Shown in pieces: positions 8,332 to 17,263 of a DNA stretch of 64,000 nt. Under the pieces are notes generated by a model, which worked only from the letters and a program-made list of their open reading frames with translations, made no database searches and was not told the origin of the DNA. The DNA is taken from NCBI GenBank assembly GCA_964355015.1, contig CAYHCE010000019.1:1-64000 (forward strand). Direction: 5' to 3'. Every line of letters starts with the position of its first letter. Positions within the stretch are counted from its first letter, which is position 1. This DNA comes from CAYHCE01 sp964355015 (GTDB lineage: Bacteria > Cyanobacteriota > Cyanobacteriia > PCC-6307 > Cyanobiaceae). Both the position numbers and the translations under genes were made by a program.

Positions 8332-9386
8332 GCGCTGGGCCAGAGATCGGGCTGATCGATCATGGGCTGCCGCATCGGCAGGACGTGAAACTGGCGTCGG
8401 ATCTCCAGCAGCGGTTCCGCGGCGATGGCCAGATGATCCAACTGGCTGAAGTCTCCCCGGCAGGCCGCGCCCCGCACGAGAGATTCCGCGAAGAGCTCCG
8501 CCGAGCCCGGAAGATCGAGAGCGCCGCGGCGGCCGTCGACGCCGTGATAAGGCTCTCCGCCGCCGCCGTAGGGGATGAACTGCAGGTCGGTTCCGTGCTT
8601 GAAGAGACCCACCTCATGGATCAGGAAATTCGTGAGTGAGGCCATCCAGTTGGCATCGCTGTTGTTCAGGGCCAGCTTGAACGCACCCAGGGCGATTTCC
8701 CCGGGGCCCGTGGGTTCGTAGCCGGTGATCACATGATTCATGTCATGGCAGACATAGTACCCGGGATTCGGCGTGTTGCGACTCGGCACGGTCATGCCGT
8801 TGCGTTCATAGAGCTGAAAGAAGGCCCACCCCAGGCTTCCGTAGGGCATCTCGGCCAAGCGTTCGATGGCTTCGAAGAAGGAATCGTCATATTCCTGCTT
8901 GCCGCCGCCAATCTGGTGATGATGATGCTCGGAGAGTTCGGGCATGTAGTTGTCGTACATGCGAACGAATCTGGCCGTTGCCTCCGCTGCAGAGAGATGC
9001 GCAAAATCACGCACGATCTTGAGTTGCGGTGGATCGATCCTCAGCGCCTCTGCATAGGTTTCCAGTCGATTCAGCTGAGCTTCACTCTTGGGATGCCGGC
9101 AAAGATCCAGGATGATGGCCATCTGGAGAAACAGCCGGCGCCAGGGGGAATTCTCCAGCTCCTCGGCCAGCCGGTCGGGAGTGAGGGGTTCCATCGTCGC
9201 CAGCGTGGCCGTCTCCTGCCCAAGCAGATGGGTGGCCAGGGCCGTGAAGACACGTTGCTGCTCCGCTGTCGGTCCGCCGTCGACCTCCATCAATCCGCAC
9301 AGACCACGCGTCAGGGCCCGAGCGGCCGTCGGCATCACCGGAAAGGGAATGGTGGCGAACGTCACGGCAGCGGATCGAGGCGTCAC
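8325..9386 (-). CDS. COQ4-like protein
   Basis: A 353-residue protein whose central part has CHDMNHVITGYEPTGPGEIA (213-232), an exact HDxxHx(11)E pattern (H214, D215, H218, E230) as in COQ4, the zinc-binding ubiquinone-biosynthesis protein. Flanking PYGSLGWAFFQLYERNGM and GAFKLALNNSDANWM fit the COQ4 helical fold. The N-terminal ~120 residues and the histidine-rich patch SEHHHHQIGGG are extra. Cyanobacteria make plastoquinone, not ubiquinone, so the substrate is unknown; a lipid or quinone-handling role is inference. Start GTG 9386; a later ATG (residue 18) is possible. The 3' end overlaps the cytochrome pseudogene convergently by 7 bp. Confidence 0.7.
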   Translation of the reverse strand: MTPRSAAVTFATIPFPVMPTAARALTRGLCGLMEVDGGPTAEQQRVFTALATHLLGQETATLATMEPLTPDRLAEELENSPWRRLFLQMAIILDLCRHPKSEAQLNRLETYAEALRIDPPQLKIVRDFAHLSAAEATARFVRMYDNYMPELSEHHHHQIGGGKQEYDDSFFEAIERLAEMPYGSLGWAFFQLYERNGMTVPSRNTPNPGYYVCHDMNHVITGYEPTGPGEIALGAFKLALNNSDANWMASLTNFLIHEVGLFKHGTDLQFIPYGGGGEPYHGVDGRRGALDLPGSAELFAESLVRGAACRGDFSQLDHLAIAAEPLLEIRRQFHVLPMRQPMIDQPDLWPSAY

Positions 9387-9469
9387 TCAGTATAGAGATC
9401 CCTGCTGAGGCTGCACTGATGCGTCCAGTGATGCATCCCAGCCATGGAGTCATCAATGGATCACGGAGA

Positions 9470-9892
9470 TCATGATCTCGAGTCACCGCCGCGGCCGTCG
9501 TCAATACGCAGATTCGCGGAGGTCACGATCGCCACGCCCGGCAGGAAGTCGCTGTTCACCCAGCCGTTGGCTCGAGCCGTGACGGCGCATTCCTCAAGCT
9601 TCACCCCTTGTTCCTGCAGATTGGCGATGATGCTCTTATACGGATTGCCACGGTTGGTGCGACGCACCTGATTGTAGCGGGCATCATCCAGCAGAAGGTA
9701 GCCGAGGTCTCCGTGGGCAATCGCAAAAATGCTGCCCTTCGTGCCGGCTGCACGAAAATCCCGCACAATCTGATCCAGGAAATTGAGGCCGGTTGGATTG
9801 TCCCCTTCAAAGGCGAGATGGTCGAGGTTCATGACCACTCGGGCTTCGCGGAGAACCACGGGACGGGTCACCGTCAGCATCCCCGAGGCCAT
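9470..9892 (-). CDS. DsrE-family protein with a possibly frameshifted signal peptide
   Basis: DsrE/DsrF-like proteins handle sulfur as persulfide on a cysteine. The product (140 aa from ATG 9892) has the family core: NPTGLNFLDQIVRDFRAAG, FAIAHGDLGYLLLDDARYN, TNRGNPYKSIIANLQEQG, KLEECAVTARANGWVNSDFL and GVAIVTSANLRI. EECAVTARANG contains the candidate active cysteine. In-frame codons before 9892 read VSFLAGLLIATSPAMA, a convincing signal-peptide core and AxA cleavage site, but no start codon lies in that frame after a stop; ATG 9950 (MRRPR) is one base out of phase. So either a 1-base indel has broken the leader or translation begins inside it. Confidence 0.75.
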   Translation of the reverse strand: MASGMLTVTRPVVLREARVVMNLDHLAFEGDNPTGLNFLDQIVRDFRAAGTKGSIFAIAHGDLGYLLLDDARYNQVRRTNRGNPYKSIIANLQEQGVKLEECAVTARANGWVNSDFLPGVAIVTSANLRIDDGRGGDSRS

Positions 9893-10046
9893 GGCCGGGG
9901 AAGTGGCGATCAGCAGGCCAGCCAGGAACGAGACAGCGGGGCCTTCGCATGACCCGTCCGGCCGTCATCTCATTCGTTCAGTGAAACCGATTATGATCAC
10001 AGCTCAGTAAAGCTAATTCAGTCTGTTCGGGACGGGTGGCGCCAGA

Positions 10047-12347
10047 GTGGAACGCAGCGACACCAGTGCCATGGGGGACAGCCACGACCCGACGGCGGCG
10101 GGCCACCCGGCATCCGACCCCGGCACCCGCGGCATGGGCGGCGGCTGGCCCGTCATCGATGGCTGGGCACGCGCCACGCTCTCGCCCAGGGGCCCGTTGC
10201 TGTGGCAGACCCTGCTGCACAAGAGCGCCTGCCTCTCCTGCGCCTGGGGCACCGGCGGCCAGAACGGGGGCTTCGTCGACGAGCTGGGCGAACCGCTGCA
10301 GCGCTGCCTCAAGAGCGTCGAGGCGATTGCGGCTGAGCTGCAACCAGCCGTGCCGGAACGGGTATTCGGCCAGCGCAGCCTCGGCGAGCTGCAGGCGCTC
10401 AGCTCCCTGGAGGCCGACCGGCTGGGGCGGCTGAGCCAGCCGCTGCTGCGGCGCGAGGGGCGCGCCCACTACGAGCGGATCGGCTGGGACGATGTCTTCG
10501 AGCTCACCGAAGCGGCCTTCCGCGTCCCGCCGGAGCGGCTGGCCTCCTACAGCTCCGGCCGCTCCTCCAACGAGGCCGCCTACCTGCTCCAGCTGTTGCT
10601 GCGCGCCCTGGGCTCGAACAACCTGGCCGACTGCTCCGATCTCTGCCACGCCCCCTCCACCGTGGGGTTGGGCGAGGTGTTCGGCTCGGGCACCTCGATG
10701 GTGAGCCTCGAAAGCCTGCAGCAGACCGATTGCGTGGTGCTGGTGGGCTCCAACGCCCCCGCCAACCACCCGCGTCTGATGAACGAGCTGATCCGCCTGC
10801 GCGAGCGCGGCGGCACGGTGATCGTGATCAACCCGGTGCTGGAGTTGGGCCTGCTCAGGTTCGGTTCACCGGCCTTCCCGATCCGCTCGATGCTGAAGGG
10901 CTCCCCGATCGCCTCGATCTTCCTGCAGCCGATCCCGGGCAGCGACACGGCCGTGTTCGTGGGGATTCAGAAGGCGCTGCTGGAGGCCGATCAGATCCGC
11001 CGGGAGTTCCTGGCGGCCCACACCGAGGGCTGGGAGGCGGTGCTGGAGCAGGCACGTGCCACCTCCTGGGAGGCGATCACCGCCTGCTGTGGCCTCAGCC
11101 GTGAGGAACTGGCCAGCGCCGCCGCCGCGATCGCCCGCTGCCGCGGCGTGGTGTTCGCCTGGGCGATGGGGATCACCCACCACAGCAACGGCACGGCCAA
11201 TGTGCATGCCATCGCCAACACGGCCCTGGTCAGCGGCAACGCCGGAAAGCCCGGGGCGGGCACGATGCCGATCCGCGGCCACTCGAACGTGCAGGGCTTC
11301 GGCTCGATGGGGGTGACCGTGAAGCTGCGCGCCGCGATGCAGCAGGCCCTGGAGGAGCTGCTCGGCCGGCCGCTCAGCCGCGTTCCCGGCTACGACACCC
11401 GCGCCCTGATCGAGGCCGCCGAAGCCGGCCGGGTCGACACGCTGCTGTGCCTGGGCGGCAACCTCTGGGGCGCGAATCCCGATTCCAGCCAGGCCCGCCG
11501 CGCCCTCGGTCGGATCGACACGATCGCGTATCTGGCCACCAAGCCCAACCAGGGCCATTTCCACGGTCTGGCGGCGAAGAACACCCTGCTGCTGCCGGTG
11601 TTCAACCGCTTCGAAACGCCCCACCGCACCACCACCGAATCGGGCAACAATTTCGTGCGCCTCAACGACCCGGGCAGCACCCATCTCAAGGGCGCCGACC
11701 TGATCAGCGAGGTGGGCTTCCTGGCCGAACTGGCGCGGCGGCGGCTGGGCAGCGACCCGATCGACTGGGGCCGCCTCCAGGACGCCGCCTACGTGCGCAA
11801 GCTGATCGCCCGCACTGTGCCGGGCTACGGCCCGATCGCCGGCATCGACGCCAGCCAGCGGGAGTTCAGCGTGGAGGGGCGGGTGTTCAACAAGCCAGCC
11901 TTCCCGACCCCCAGCGGGCGGGCGCGGATGGAGGTCACACCCCTGCCGGCGTTGGAGTTGCCGCAGCCTGAGCACTTCGGCGGCCTGCCGCCGGGCGAAA
12001 CCGGGCTGGTGCTGGCCCTGATCACAGCCCGCAGCTACAGCCAGCACAACACCGTCGTCTACAAGGAAGGAGACAGGTACCGCGGCATGCCGCACCGGAA
12101 CACGATCCTGATGAACCGGGCGGACCTGGTCCGTGCCGGCTTCATCGCCCACCAGCGGGTGACGGTGCAGGGCGACAGGGGGGCCCTCGAGAACGTCGAG
12201 ATCATCCCGGGCGAGATCCGCGAGGGAGCGGCGCTGATGTTCTATCCGGAGGTGAACGCCATCTTCAGGGCGGCGATCGATGCCCGCAGCGGCACGCCCG
12301 CCTTCAAACGGGTGCCGGTGCTGGTGCGGGCCCTGCGGACTCGATGA
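10047..12347 (+). CDS. FdhF/YdeP-family molybdopterin oxidoreductase
   Basis: A 766-residue relative of formate-dehydrogenase alpha subunits in the YdeP subgroup. Visible landmarks: HKSACLSCAWGTGGQNGG near residue 58 (YdeP-type N-terminal cysteine motif), YSSGRSSNEAAYLLQLLLRA, NLADCSDLCHAPSTVGL, VVLVGSNAPANHPRLMNEL, the cofactor-binding stretches FAWAMGITHHSNGTANVHAI and NTALVSGNAGKPGAG, MPIRGHSNVQG, and a C-terminal molydopterin-dinucleotide domain (LITARSYSQHNTVVYKEGDR). Start GTG 10047; ATG 10071 is an equal candidate. Its stop overlaps the start of the next gene (ATGA), so the two are translationally coupled. Substrate unknown; YdeP is linked to acid resistance in E. coli. moaA and mobA occur 11 kb away. 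Confidence 0.88.
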   Translation: MERSDTSAMGDSHDPTAAGHPASDPGTRGMGGGWPVIDGWARATLSPRGPLLWQTLLHKSACLSCAWGTGGQNGGFVDELGEPLQRCLKSVEAIAAELQPAVPERVFGQRSLGELQALSSLEADRLGRLSQPLLRREGRAHYERIGWDDVFELTEAAFRVPPERLASYSSGRSSNEAAYLLQLLLRALGSNNLADCSDLCHAPSTVGLGEVFGSGTSMVSLESLQQTDCVVLVGSNAPANHPRLMNELIRLRERGGTVIVINPVLELGLLRFGSPAFPIRSMLKGSPIASIFLQPIPGSDTAVFVGIQKALLEADQIRREFLAAHTEGWEAVLEQARATSWEAITACCGLSREELASAAAAIARCRGVVFAWAMGITHHSNGTANVHAIANTALVSGNAGKPGAGTMPIRGHSNVQGFGSMGVTVKLRAAMQQALEELLGRPLSRVPGYDTRALIEAAEAGRVDTLLCLGGNLWGANPDSSQARRALGRIDTIAYLATKPNQGHFHGLAAKNTLLLPVFNRFETPHRTTTESGNNFVRLNDPGSTHLKGADLISEVGFLAELARRRLGSDPIDWGRLQDAAYVRKLIARTVPGYGPIAGIDASQREFSVEGRVFNKPAFPTPSGRARMEVTPLPALELPQPEHFGGLPPGETGLVLALITARSYSQHNTVVYKEGDRYRGMPHRNTILMNRADLVRAGFIAHQRVTVQGDRGALENVEIIPGEIREGAALMFYPEVNAIFRAAIDARSGTPAFKRVPVLVRALRTR

Positions 12348-13801
12348 TGCTGGAACGGCTGCAGCGGGCCTTCACCACGCCGCTGTTCCCCCTGGGGCGC
12401 GAGGGAATCTCCCTGCTCTGGATCGTTCAGATCGTCGTTCTGCTGATCGTCGTCAGCCTGCTGGCCCGGGCGATCAAGCACCTGCTCAACGAGCGGCTGC
12501 TGGTGTGGCTCCGCGTCCGGGAAGGACGCCGCGAAGCGATCTCCACCCTGACCGGTCTGGGCCTGGCAGCCCTGGGTTACGTGCTTGTGGTGCAGGGAAT
12601 GGGGCTCGACTTCGGCGCCCTCGCTGTGATCCTGGGCGCCCTGGGCGTCGGGCTCGGCTTCGGCCTGCAGGATCTGACCCGGAACCTCAGCAGCGGCCTC
12701 ACCCTGCTGATGGAGGGAAAGCTGAAGGTGGGCGATCTGATCGAGTTCAACCAGACCACCGGAACGATCAAGGAGATCTCGATTCGTGCCACGGTGATCA
12801 GCACGTTTCAGGGCTCGGAGATCATTGTTCCGAACAGCTACATCACCAACAGTCCGGTGAAGAACCTCAGTTACAGCAGCGCGGATGGCCGGGTCGACGT
12901 GGCGATCACGGTGTCGCACGACAGCGACGTGCTGGAGGTGACGGAAGTGCTGTTGCAGGCGGCGATGGCCGAGCCCGGTGTGAACCATGAACCACCGCCG
13001 AAAGTGATCTTCTCCAGCCTGGGGGAGCGGGGCCTGGGCTTCGATCTGTGGGTGTGGACCTCCGAGATCCACAGCAGCCTCTCGATCCGCAGCGCCCTGA
13101 ACTACGCGATCGAGCAGGGTCTGCGGGAGCGGGGAATCGAAATCGCCACCGCTCAGCAGGTGCTGCGGCTGCTGCCGCCGGATCCGGCCCCTGCAGACCC
13201 GGCCCCTGCAGACCTGGCCCCCGCACACCCGGCGACCGCCGCGACCCTCGGCCTGGCGGCTCGGGAACCGCTGAGAGAGGTGCTCTCGAGGCTGTCCGTC
13301 TTCGAGGGCTTCGAGCCGCGCCAGCTGCGCGAACTGATCGCGAGCGGCGCGCGCCTCACCCTTGCACCAGGCGAGGTGCTGATCCACCAAGGGGACTATG
13401 GCCACACGTTCAACATCGTGCTGAGCGGCTCGATCGACGCGATTTTCGAGACCGATCGGATCAGCCGCCGCCTGTTCACCTTCGAGTCGGGCCAGTTCTT
13501 CGGCGAGCTGCCGCTGCTGCTCAAGGTGCCCTACCCGACCACCATGCGCGCCGCCGTCGGGACGACGCTGTTCGTGATGCATGAACCGGGCTTTCAGTCG
13601 CTGCTGCAGCGCCATCCCGGCGTCGCCGAAACCATCGCCCAGGAGGTGACGCGGCGCCGCGACGTGCTCCAGGCCTACGAGGCCGATCTGCGGCAGCGCG
13701 GTCTGCTCTGCGACCAGGATCTGACCAACCCGCTGGCCTGGATCCGCGAACGCCTGAGCCAGGTGCTGAGAGGCACCGTCAGTAAGGGTCCGCGGCAATG
13801 A
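12344..13801 (+). CDS. MscS mechanosensitive channel with C-terminal cyclic-nucleotide-binding domain
   Basis: 485 residues. Two to three membrane helices (about 23-42, 68-90 and the pore helix GALAVILGALGVGLGFGLQDL, MscS TM3-like Gly/Ala pattern), then the MscS beta domain (KLKVGDLIEFNQTTGTIKEI, IIVPNSYITNSPVKNLSY) and alpha/beta domain. A proline/alanine linker made of three near-repeats (DPAPADPAPADLAPA, about 285-300) leads to a cNMP domain with LAPGEVLIHQGDYGHTFNIV, FGELPLLLKVPYPTTMRAA (phosphate-binding cassette region). Such fusions gate a channel by nucleotide binding or stretch. Start overlaps the oxidoreductase stop. The 3' end overlaps the opposite GNAT gene by 23 bp. A second channel of this design is at 45.9 kb. 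Confidence 0.9.
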   Translation: MMLERLQRAFTTPLFPLGREGISLLWIVQIVVLLIVVSLLARAIKHLLNERLLVWLRVREGRREAISTLTGLGLAALGYVLVVQGMGLDFGALAVILGALGVGLGFGLQDLTRNLSSGLTLLMEGKLKVGDLIEFNQTTGTIKEISIRATVISTFQGSEIIVPNSYITNSPVKNLSYSSADGRVDVAITVSHDSDVLEVTEVLLQAAMAEPGVNHEPPPKVIFSSLGERGLGFDLWVWTSEIHSSLSIRSALNYAIEQGLRERGIEIATAQQVLRLLPPDPAPADPAPADLAPAHPATAATLGLAAREPLREVLSRLSVFEGFEPRQLRELIASGARLTLAPGEVLIHQGDYGHTFNIVLSGSIDAIFETDRISRRLFTFESGQFFGELPLLLKVPYPTTMRAAVGTTLFVMHEPGFQSLLQRHPGVAETIAQEVTRRRDVLQAYEADLRQRGLLCDQDLTNPLAWIRERLSQVLRGTVSKGPRQ

Positions 13802-14261
13802 TCGGGCCCAGCGGCTTGCTCAGCAGGCGCCGTCCAAGGTCCACATAGCCCTGGCGCAGATAGAGCGCGGCAGCGCGGCTGTTGTCCGCTTCCGCTTCCA
13901 GGCGCAGGCTGCGCACCCCGAGCTCCTGGCAGGCCGCTTCGGCCAGGGCCAGTGCCCTGGCGCCCGCGCCCTTCGAGCGGCCGGTGGGCGTGATGAACAG
14001 TTCATCGACGAAGGCGATGCGGCCATCCATTTCGAGGCTGAACGAGAAGGCCATCAGCAGATAGCCCACCGGTTCGGCCGCGTCCTGGATCTGCCAGAGG
14101 CGGCCGGCGCCGGGCTCTGCCAGGAATGCGTTCAGCAGAGCGCGCTTGCGGGTCTCGTCGTAGGCGTAGCCGAAATGCTCGTAGAACTCCCGCACGAAGG
14201 GCAGAACGCGCTCGATCCCCTCTGGCCCTGCCTCCACCAACTGGATCGCGCCTGTCGTCAC
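13779..14261 (-). CDS. GNAT-family N-acetyltransferase
   Basis: A 160-residue single-domain acetyl-CoA-dependent transferase. The N-terminal part IERVLPFVREFYEHFGYAYD is followed by the core strands GYLLMAFSFSLEMDG and AFVDELFITPTGRSKGAGAR, where GRSKGAG is the CoA pyrophosphate-binding loop (R/Q-x-x-G-x-G/A variant), and by VRSLRLEAEADNSRAAALYL and YLRQGYVDLG, the usual motif B ending. The acceptor substrate cannot be inferred. ATG 14261 is used. Overlaps the end of the channel gene on the other strand and lies 33 bp downstream of the glutamine-synthetase-like gene, with which it may be co-transcribed. Confidence 0.85.
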   Translation of the reverse strand: MTTGAIQLVEAGPEGIERVLPFVREFYEHFGYAYDETRKRALLNAFLAEPGAGRLWQIQDAAEPVGYLLMAFSFSLEMDGRIAFVDELFITPTGRSKGAGARALALAEAACQELGVRSLRLEAEADNSRAAALYLRQGYVDLGRRLLSKPLGPIIAADPY

Positions 14262-14294
14262 GTCTGGGCCTGTCCGTCCGGGTCGCCCGGGAGG

Positions 14295-15734
14295 CTAGGG
14301 CAGCAGCCGGGATCCACCGGCAGCGGGCCAGCAGCGGGTGGAGGCGATCAGTTCGTCGTCCTGCAGGGCCTCGCTGCGACGCACCTCCGCCTGGCGGCTC
14401 TCCAGCACGGTGCTGTGCAGCAGTTCGCCCATCGCCTGCCGCAGCGGCGCGCTGGCCTCGAACGCCGCGCTGGCGTCCGCCAGGGTCTGGGGCAGCCGTG
14501 GCGTGAGGCCTGCCCTGCCGCGGCCCGGATCCCCCTGCACCGGCGCCGGCAGCGGGCGGGGGTGCTGCAACGCCGTCGCGATCACGGCCATCACCCCACC
14601 CAGCAGCAGGTAGGGGTTGGCGCTCAGGTCGGCCACCTTCAGCTCCAGATGGGCCGGTTCGCCTGCCGCGCCGGCAGGGATCAGCCGCAGGGCCGCTTCC
14701 CGGTTCTCCACCCCCCACACCTGGAAGGGCGCCGCCCAGCGGCCCGGCGCCAGCCGTCGGTACGAGACGGCCAGTCCGCAGGCGAGGGGCAGCAGCGCCG
14801 GCAGATGCTCCAGCAGGCCCGCCAGCAGCGTTTCCCCGTCCGCTGTCAGACCGGCCACGCCATCGCCGCCGCCGAGCAGGGGCAGCCCCGAGCGGGTCGC
14901 GCTCAGATGCAGGTGGCCGCCATTGCCCACCAGGTCCGCCGCCACCAGCGGCGCGAAACTGCATCGCCAGCCGAACTGCTGGCTCACCCGCTGGATCACC
15001 AGCCGTGCCGCCACCAGATGATCGGCCGCTCGCACCGGTTCGTGCGGTGCCAGGGAGAGCTCGAACTGGCCGCTGCCGTACTCGGGGTGCAGCTGGAGCC
15101 AGTCCAGCCCGGCGGCATCGAGCCCATCCGCCACGGCGCTGAGGTAGTCGAGTCCGCCGATCAGCCGGTCGGCGCCATAGGGACCGCCGGCCACGGCGGG
15201 CCGCCAGGCCCCGTCCGACTCGGGCAGCCCCACCATCCACTCAAGCTCGAAGCCTGCCTGAAGCCTGAGCTCCTGCCCGGCCAGGCTTCGCTGCTGTCGC
15301 CGGCAGAAGCCGCGCTGATCCCCTGCGTAGACAGCGCCCGCGAGCGTGTGGCGATCCCCCGCCGCCCAGACCCAGCCGGAGGCGGCATCGAGCACCAGCA
15401 GGCTGTCGAGATCGGGCACCAGCCGCAGGTCACCGTCCGGCCGGGCCAGCGACTGCAGCGGATCGATCAGCCCTGTGACCCCGAAGGCGTCAGCCACCGG
15501 CGAGAAGCCCACGCCGTCGCGGGCCACCTGGGGCAACCGCTGCAGCGGCACGCCCTTCACCAGGGCCGTGCCGCTGTGATTCACGAAGGTGATCGCCAGC
15601 CGCCGCAGGCCCCGGCCGCTCAGATCGAGCAGAACCGCGTGGGCCTGCCGCTCGTCGGCCTGGCGCCGCTCGAGGCTGCGGAAGGCGTTCGGCACATCGG
15701 TAGCGGCGGAGGTGGGCGACTGCGGCTCGATCAT
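14295..15734 (-). CDS. Glutamine-synthetase-like ligase (GS family, divergent)
   Basis: 479 residues with the GS fold landmarks: FELEWMVG (metal-binding glutamate strand, about 170), LDWLQLHPEYGSGQFELSLA (the E-x-GxGQ-E substrate/metal region), NGGHLHLSATRSG (the NGsGmH ammonium/ATP motif, here with HLH), YRRLAPGRWAAPFQVWGVEN with ENREAALRL (the N-R-x-R region) and LELKVADLSANPYL near the end. The N-terminal beta-grasp part is present but divergent, with VRF-type residues replaced. This suits a gamma-glutamyl amine or gamma-glutamylpolyamine ligase (PuuA/GlnA-like) better than housekeeping GlnA. speA, a polyamine-pathway gene, is in the window but 34 kb away. Activity inferred only. Confidence 0.8.
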   Translation of the reverse strand: MIEPQSPTSAATDVPNAFRSLERRQADERQAHAVLLDLSGRGLRRLAITFVNHSGTALVKGVPLQRLPQVARDGVGFSPVADAFGVTGLIDPLQSLARPDGDLRLVPDLDSLLVLDAASGWVWAAGDRHTLAGAVYAGDQRGFCRRQQRSLAGQELRLQAGFELEWMVGLPESDGAWRPAVAGGPYGADRLIGGLDYLSAVADGLDAAGLDWLQLHPEYGSGQFELSLAPHEPVRAADHLVAARLVIQRVSQQFGWRCSFAPLVAADLVGNGGHLHLSATRSGLPLLGGGDGVAGLTADGETLLAGLLEHLPALLPLACGLAVSYRRLAPGRWAAPFQVWGVENREAALRLIPAGAAGEPAHLELKVADLSANPYLLLGGVMAVIATALQHPRPLPAPVQGDPGRGRAGLTPRLPQTLADASAAFEASAPLRQAMGELLHSTVLESRQAEVRRSEALQDDELIASTRCWPAAGGSRLLP

Positions 15735-15860
15735 TGCCCGGCCGCCTGGCCGGCGCCAGCGTCAACCACCAGGCAGGCCCTGCCATTCTGCCGCGACTGC
15801 GCCATCAAAGAACTTCGATGACAGGGGTAACCGGCACTGAAGCACCGATGCCGCGACGCC

Positions 15861-17263
15861 TCAGGGCGTGACGAAACACCGTGTGAGCCCGTTCGCGCCA
15901 TAAAAGAGAGCCCACTGGTTCACGGCCGGCAACCAGGCGAGCTCGGCGCCCCCCGACGCATCCGAGATCTTCTTGGGGACTCCCACAATGAGCGTCGAAC
16001 CGCTCGCCGTCACCGGAAGAGTGTAAGAGCTCTTTGAGCGGATGAGGTAGTGCAGGACGACCTTGTTCGAGTCCTTTTCCGCCCGATAGTGGCTGTTGTT
16101 ACCGGCACTACTCACCGTCTTGATGAGCCTGAGCATCCCTCCCGACGACGGCTGCTCCTAGACGGAGATCTTCTCCTTCCCCGCATTCGTGAACAGAACG
16201 GTCGTGCCGGTCGCCGGATGACGAATCGCGCGCACAGTCTCCTGCGGCGCAACAGGTGCTGTGGCAATTTTCACCAGACTCCCAGGAGTGAAGCCGCCCG
16301 CGCTGTTGATCTGTGCCTCGTAGATCCCGGAGCCAGAACTTGAACCGCTTGCACTGATGAAGATCCAGCCATCATCGCGGGGGCTCTGGGCGGCGCTCGA
16401 AAATGTAAGACCTTGTGCCTTCAGGGCGGCAACAATATCGGTGAGCTTGCCGTCGCTCAATGGGCCGTAATTCCCCTTCTTCGGACTTACCCCCTCCCCG
16501 TAAGTACTTAATTGGAACGGCATTCCCGTGGCCGGATAGTTGCCTTTGATCGTCAACGGCAGAGGGAGGGGACTGCTCCCCGAAACGGCTGTGCCATTGA
16601 GATTGAAGCTGAAGGCGTTCCAGTTCGACGGCGGGTTGGCGCGAAAGGCAGCGTGAACGCCCTGGGGACCTCTATAAAGGAGCCCGAGTTTCCCGTCGGG
16701 TTTCTCCAGGAACTCCGGGCCGTTGATATAGGAATCGCCAATGTAGTTAGTGGCGATTGTAGTGAGCGATCCGCCGACGAGAATTCCCGTCGACCGGTCG
16801 ATGCGTGCCACGACGATTTTCGATGAGCCGGTGGCAGTATTCGATGCATAGATAAGATTTTGCTGAGGATCCTGAGGATCGTTACTTATCTCGAAGTCCC
16901 CGTTGACGTTGGCGAGGAGCCTTGTGGGGTCGGCGTTGACACATCCGGGTGGCAAGGCGGCCGCCTCCACGGCGTGCGAAGACCCGAAAATCTGCACGGC
17001 AACCAGCACGACCGTCGCCACCCTCAATGTTGACGCCCTGCGATAGCGACCATTCGTCGGAACGCCACCGAGGTCACCTGGCCCGGAAGTCAGCAATCCT
17101 GGGTCACCATATGGGCCAGCCCCATTACGCCTCTCGAGCCAGAAAGCCAAGGCTCTTCGCAACCGAGGTGCTGCAGAATGCACACAGCGCGGCGAGACGG
17201 TTCGCAGGCCATGAACCGGCGCCGCTCAGGGCGCGGGTACGAGGGGAAGGAAGCAGGGAGCAT
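15861..17263 (-). pseudogene. Broken paralogue of the exported protein at 17.5-18.9 kb (amber codon and 1-base indel)
   Basis: Homologous to the neighbouring gene end to end, from the leader residues PERRRFMACEP to the shared terminus TRCFVTP. The copy starts at ATG 17263 but near 17185 it is one base shorter than its paralogue, throwing the leader out of frame. At 16160-16158 a TAG replaces the paralogue's TGG Trp codon (GKISIWEQPATGG in the intact copy; KEKISV, stop, EQPSSGG here). After the stop the same frame continues normally (LRLIKTVSSAG, GVPKKISDASGGAELAWLP). A 341-residue product could still be made from GTG 17183 but would lack the last 91 residues. Signal-peptide-like RVATVVLVAVQIFGSSHAVEA is retained. 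Confidence 0.85.

Noticed and set aside
9466..9479. 14-bp palindrome GAGATCATGATCTC at the end of the DsrE gene
   Set aside because: Lies over the stop codon with no loop or flanking signal; likely chance.
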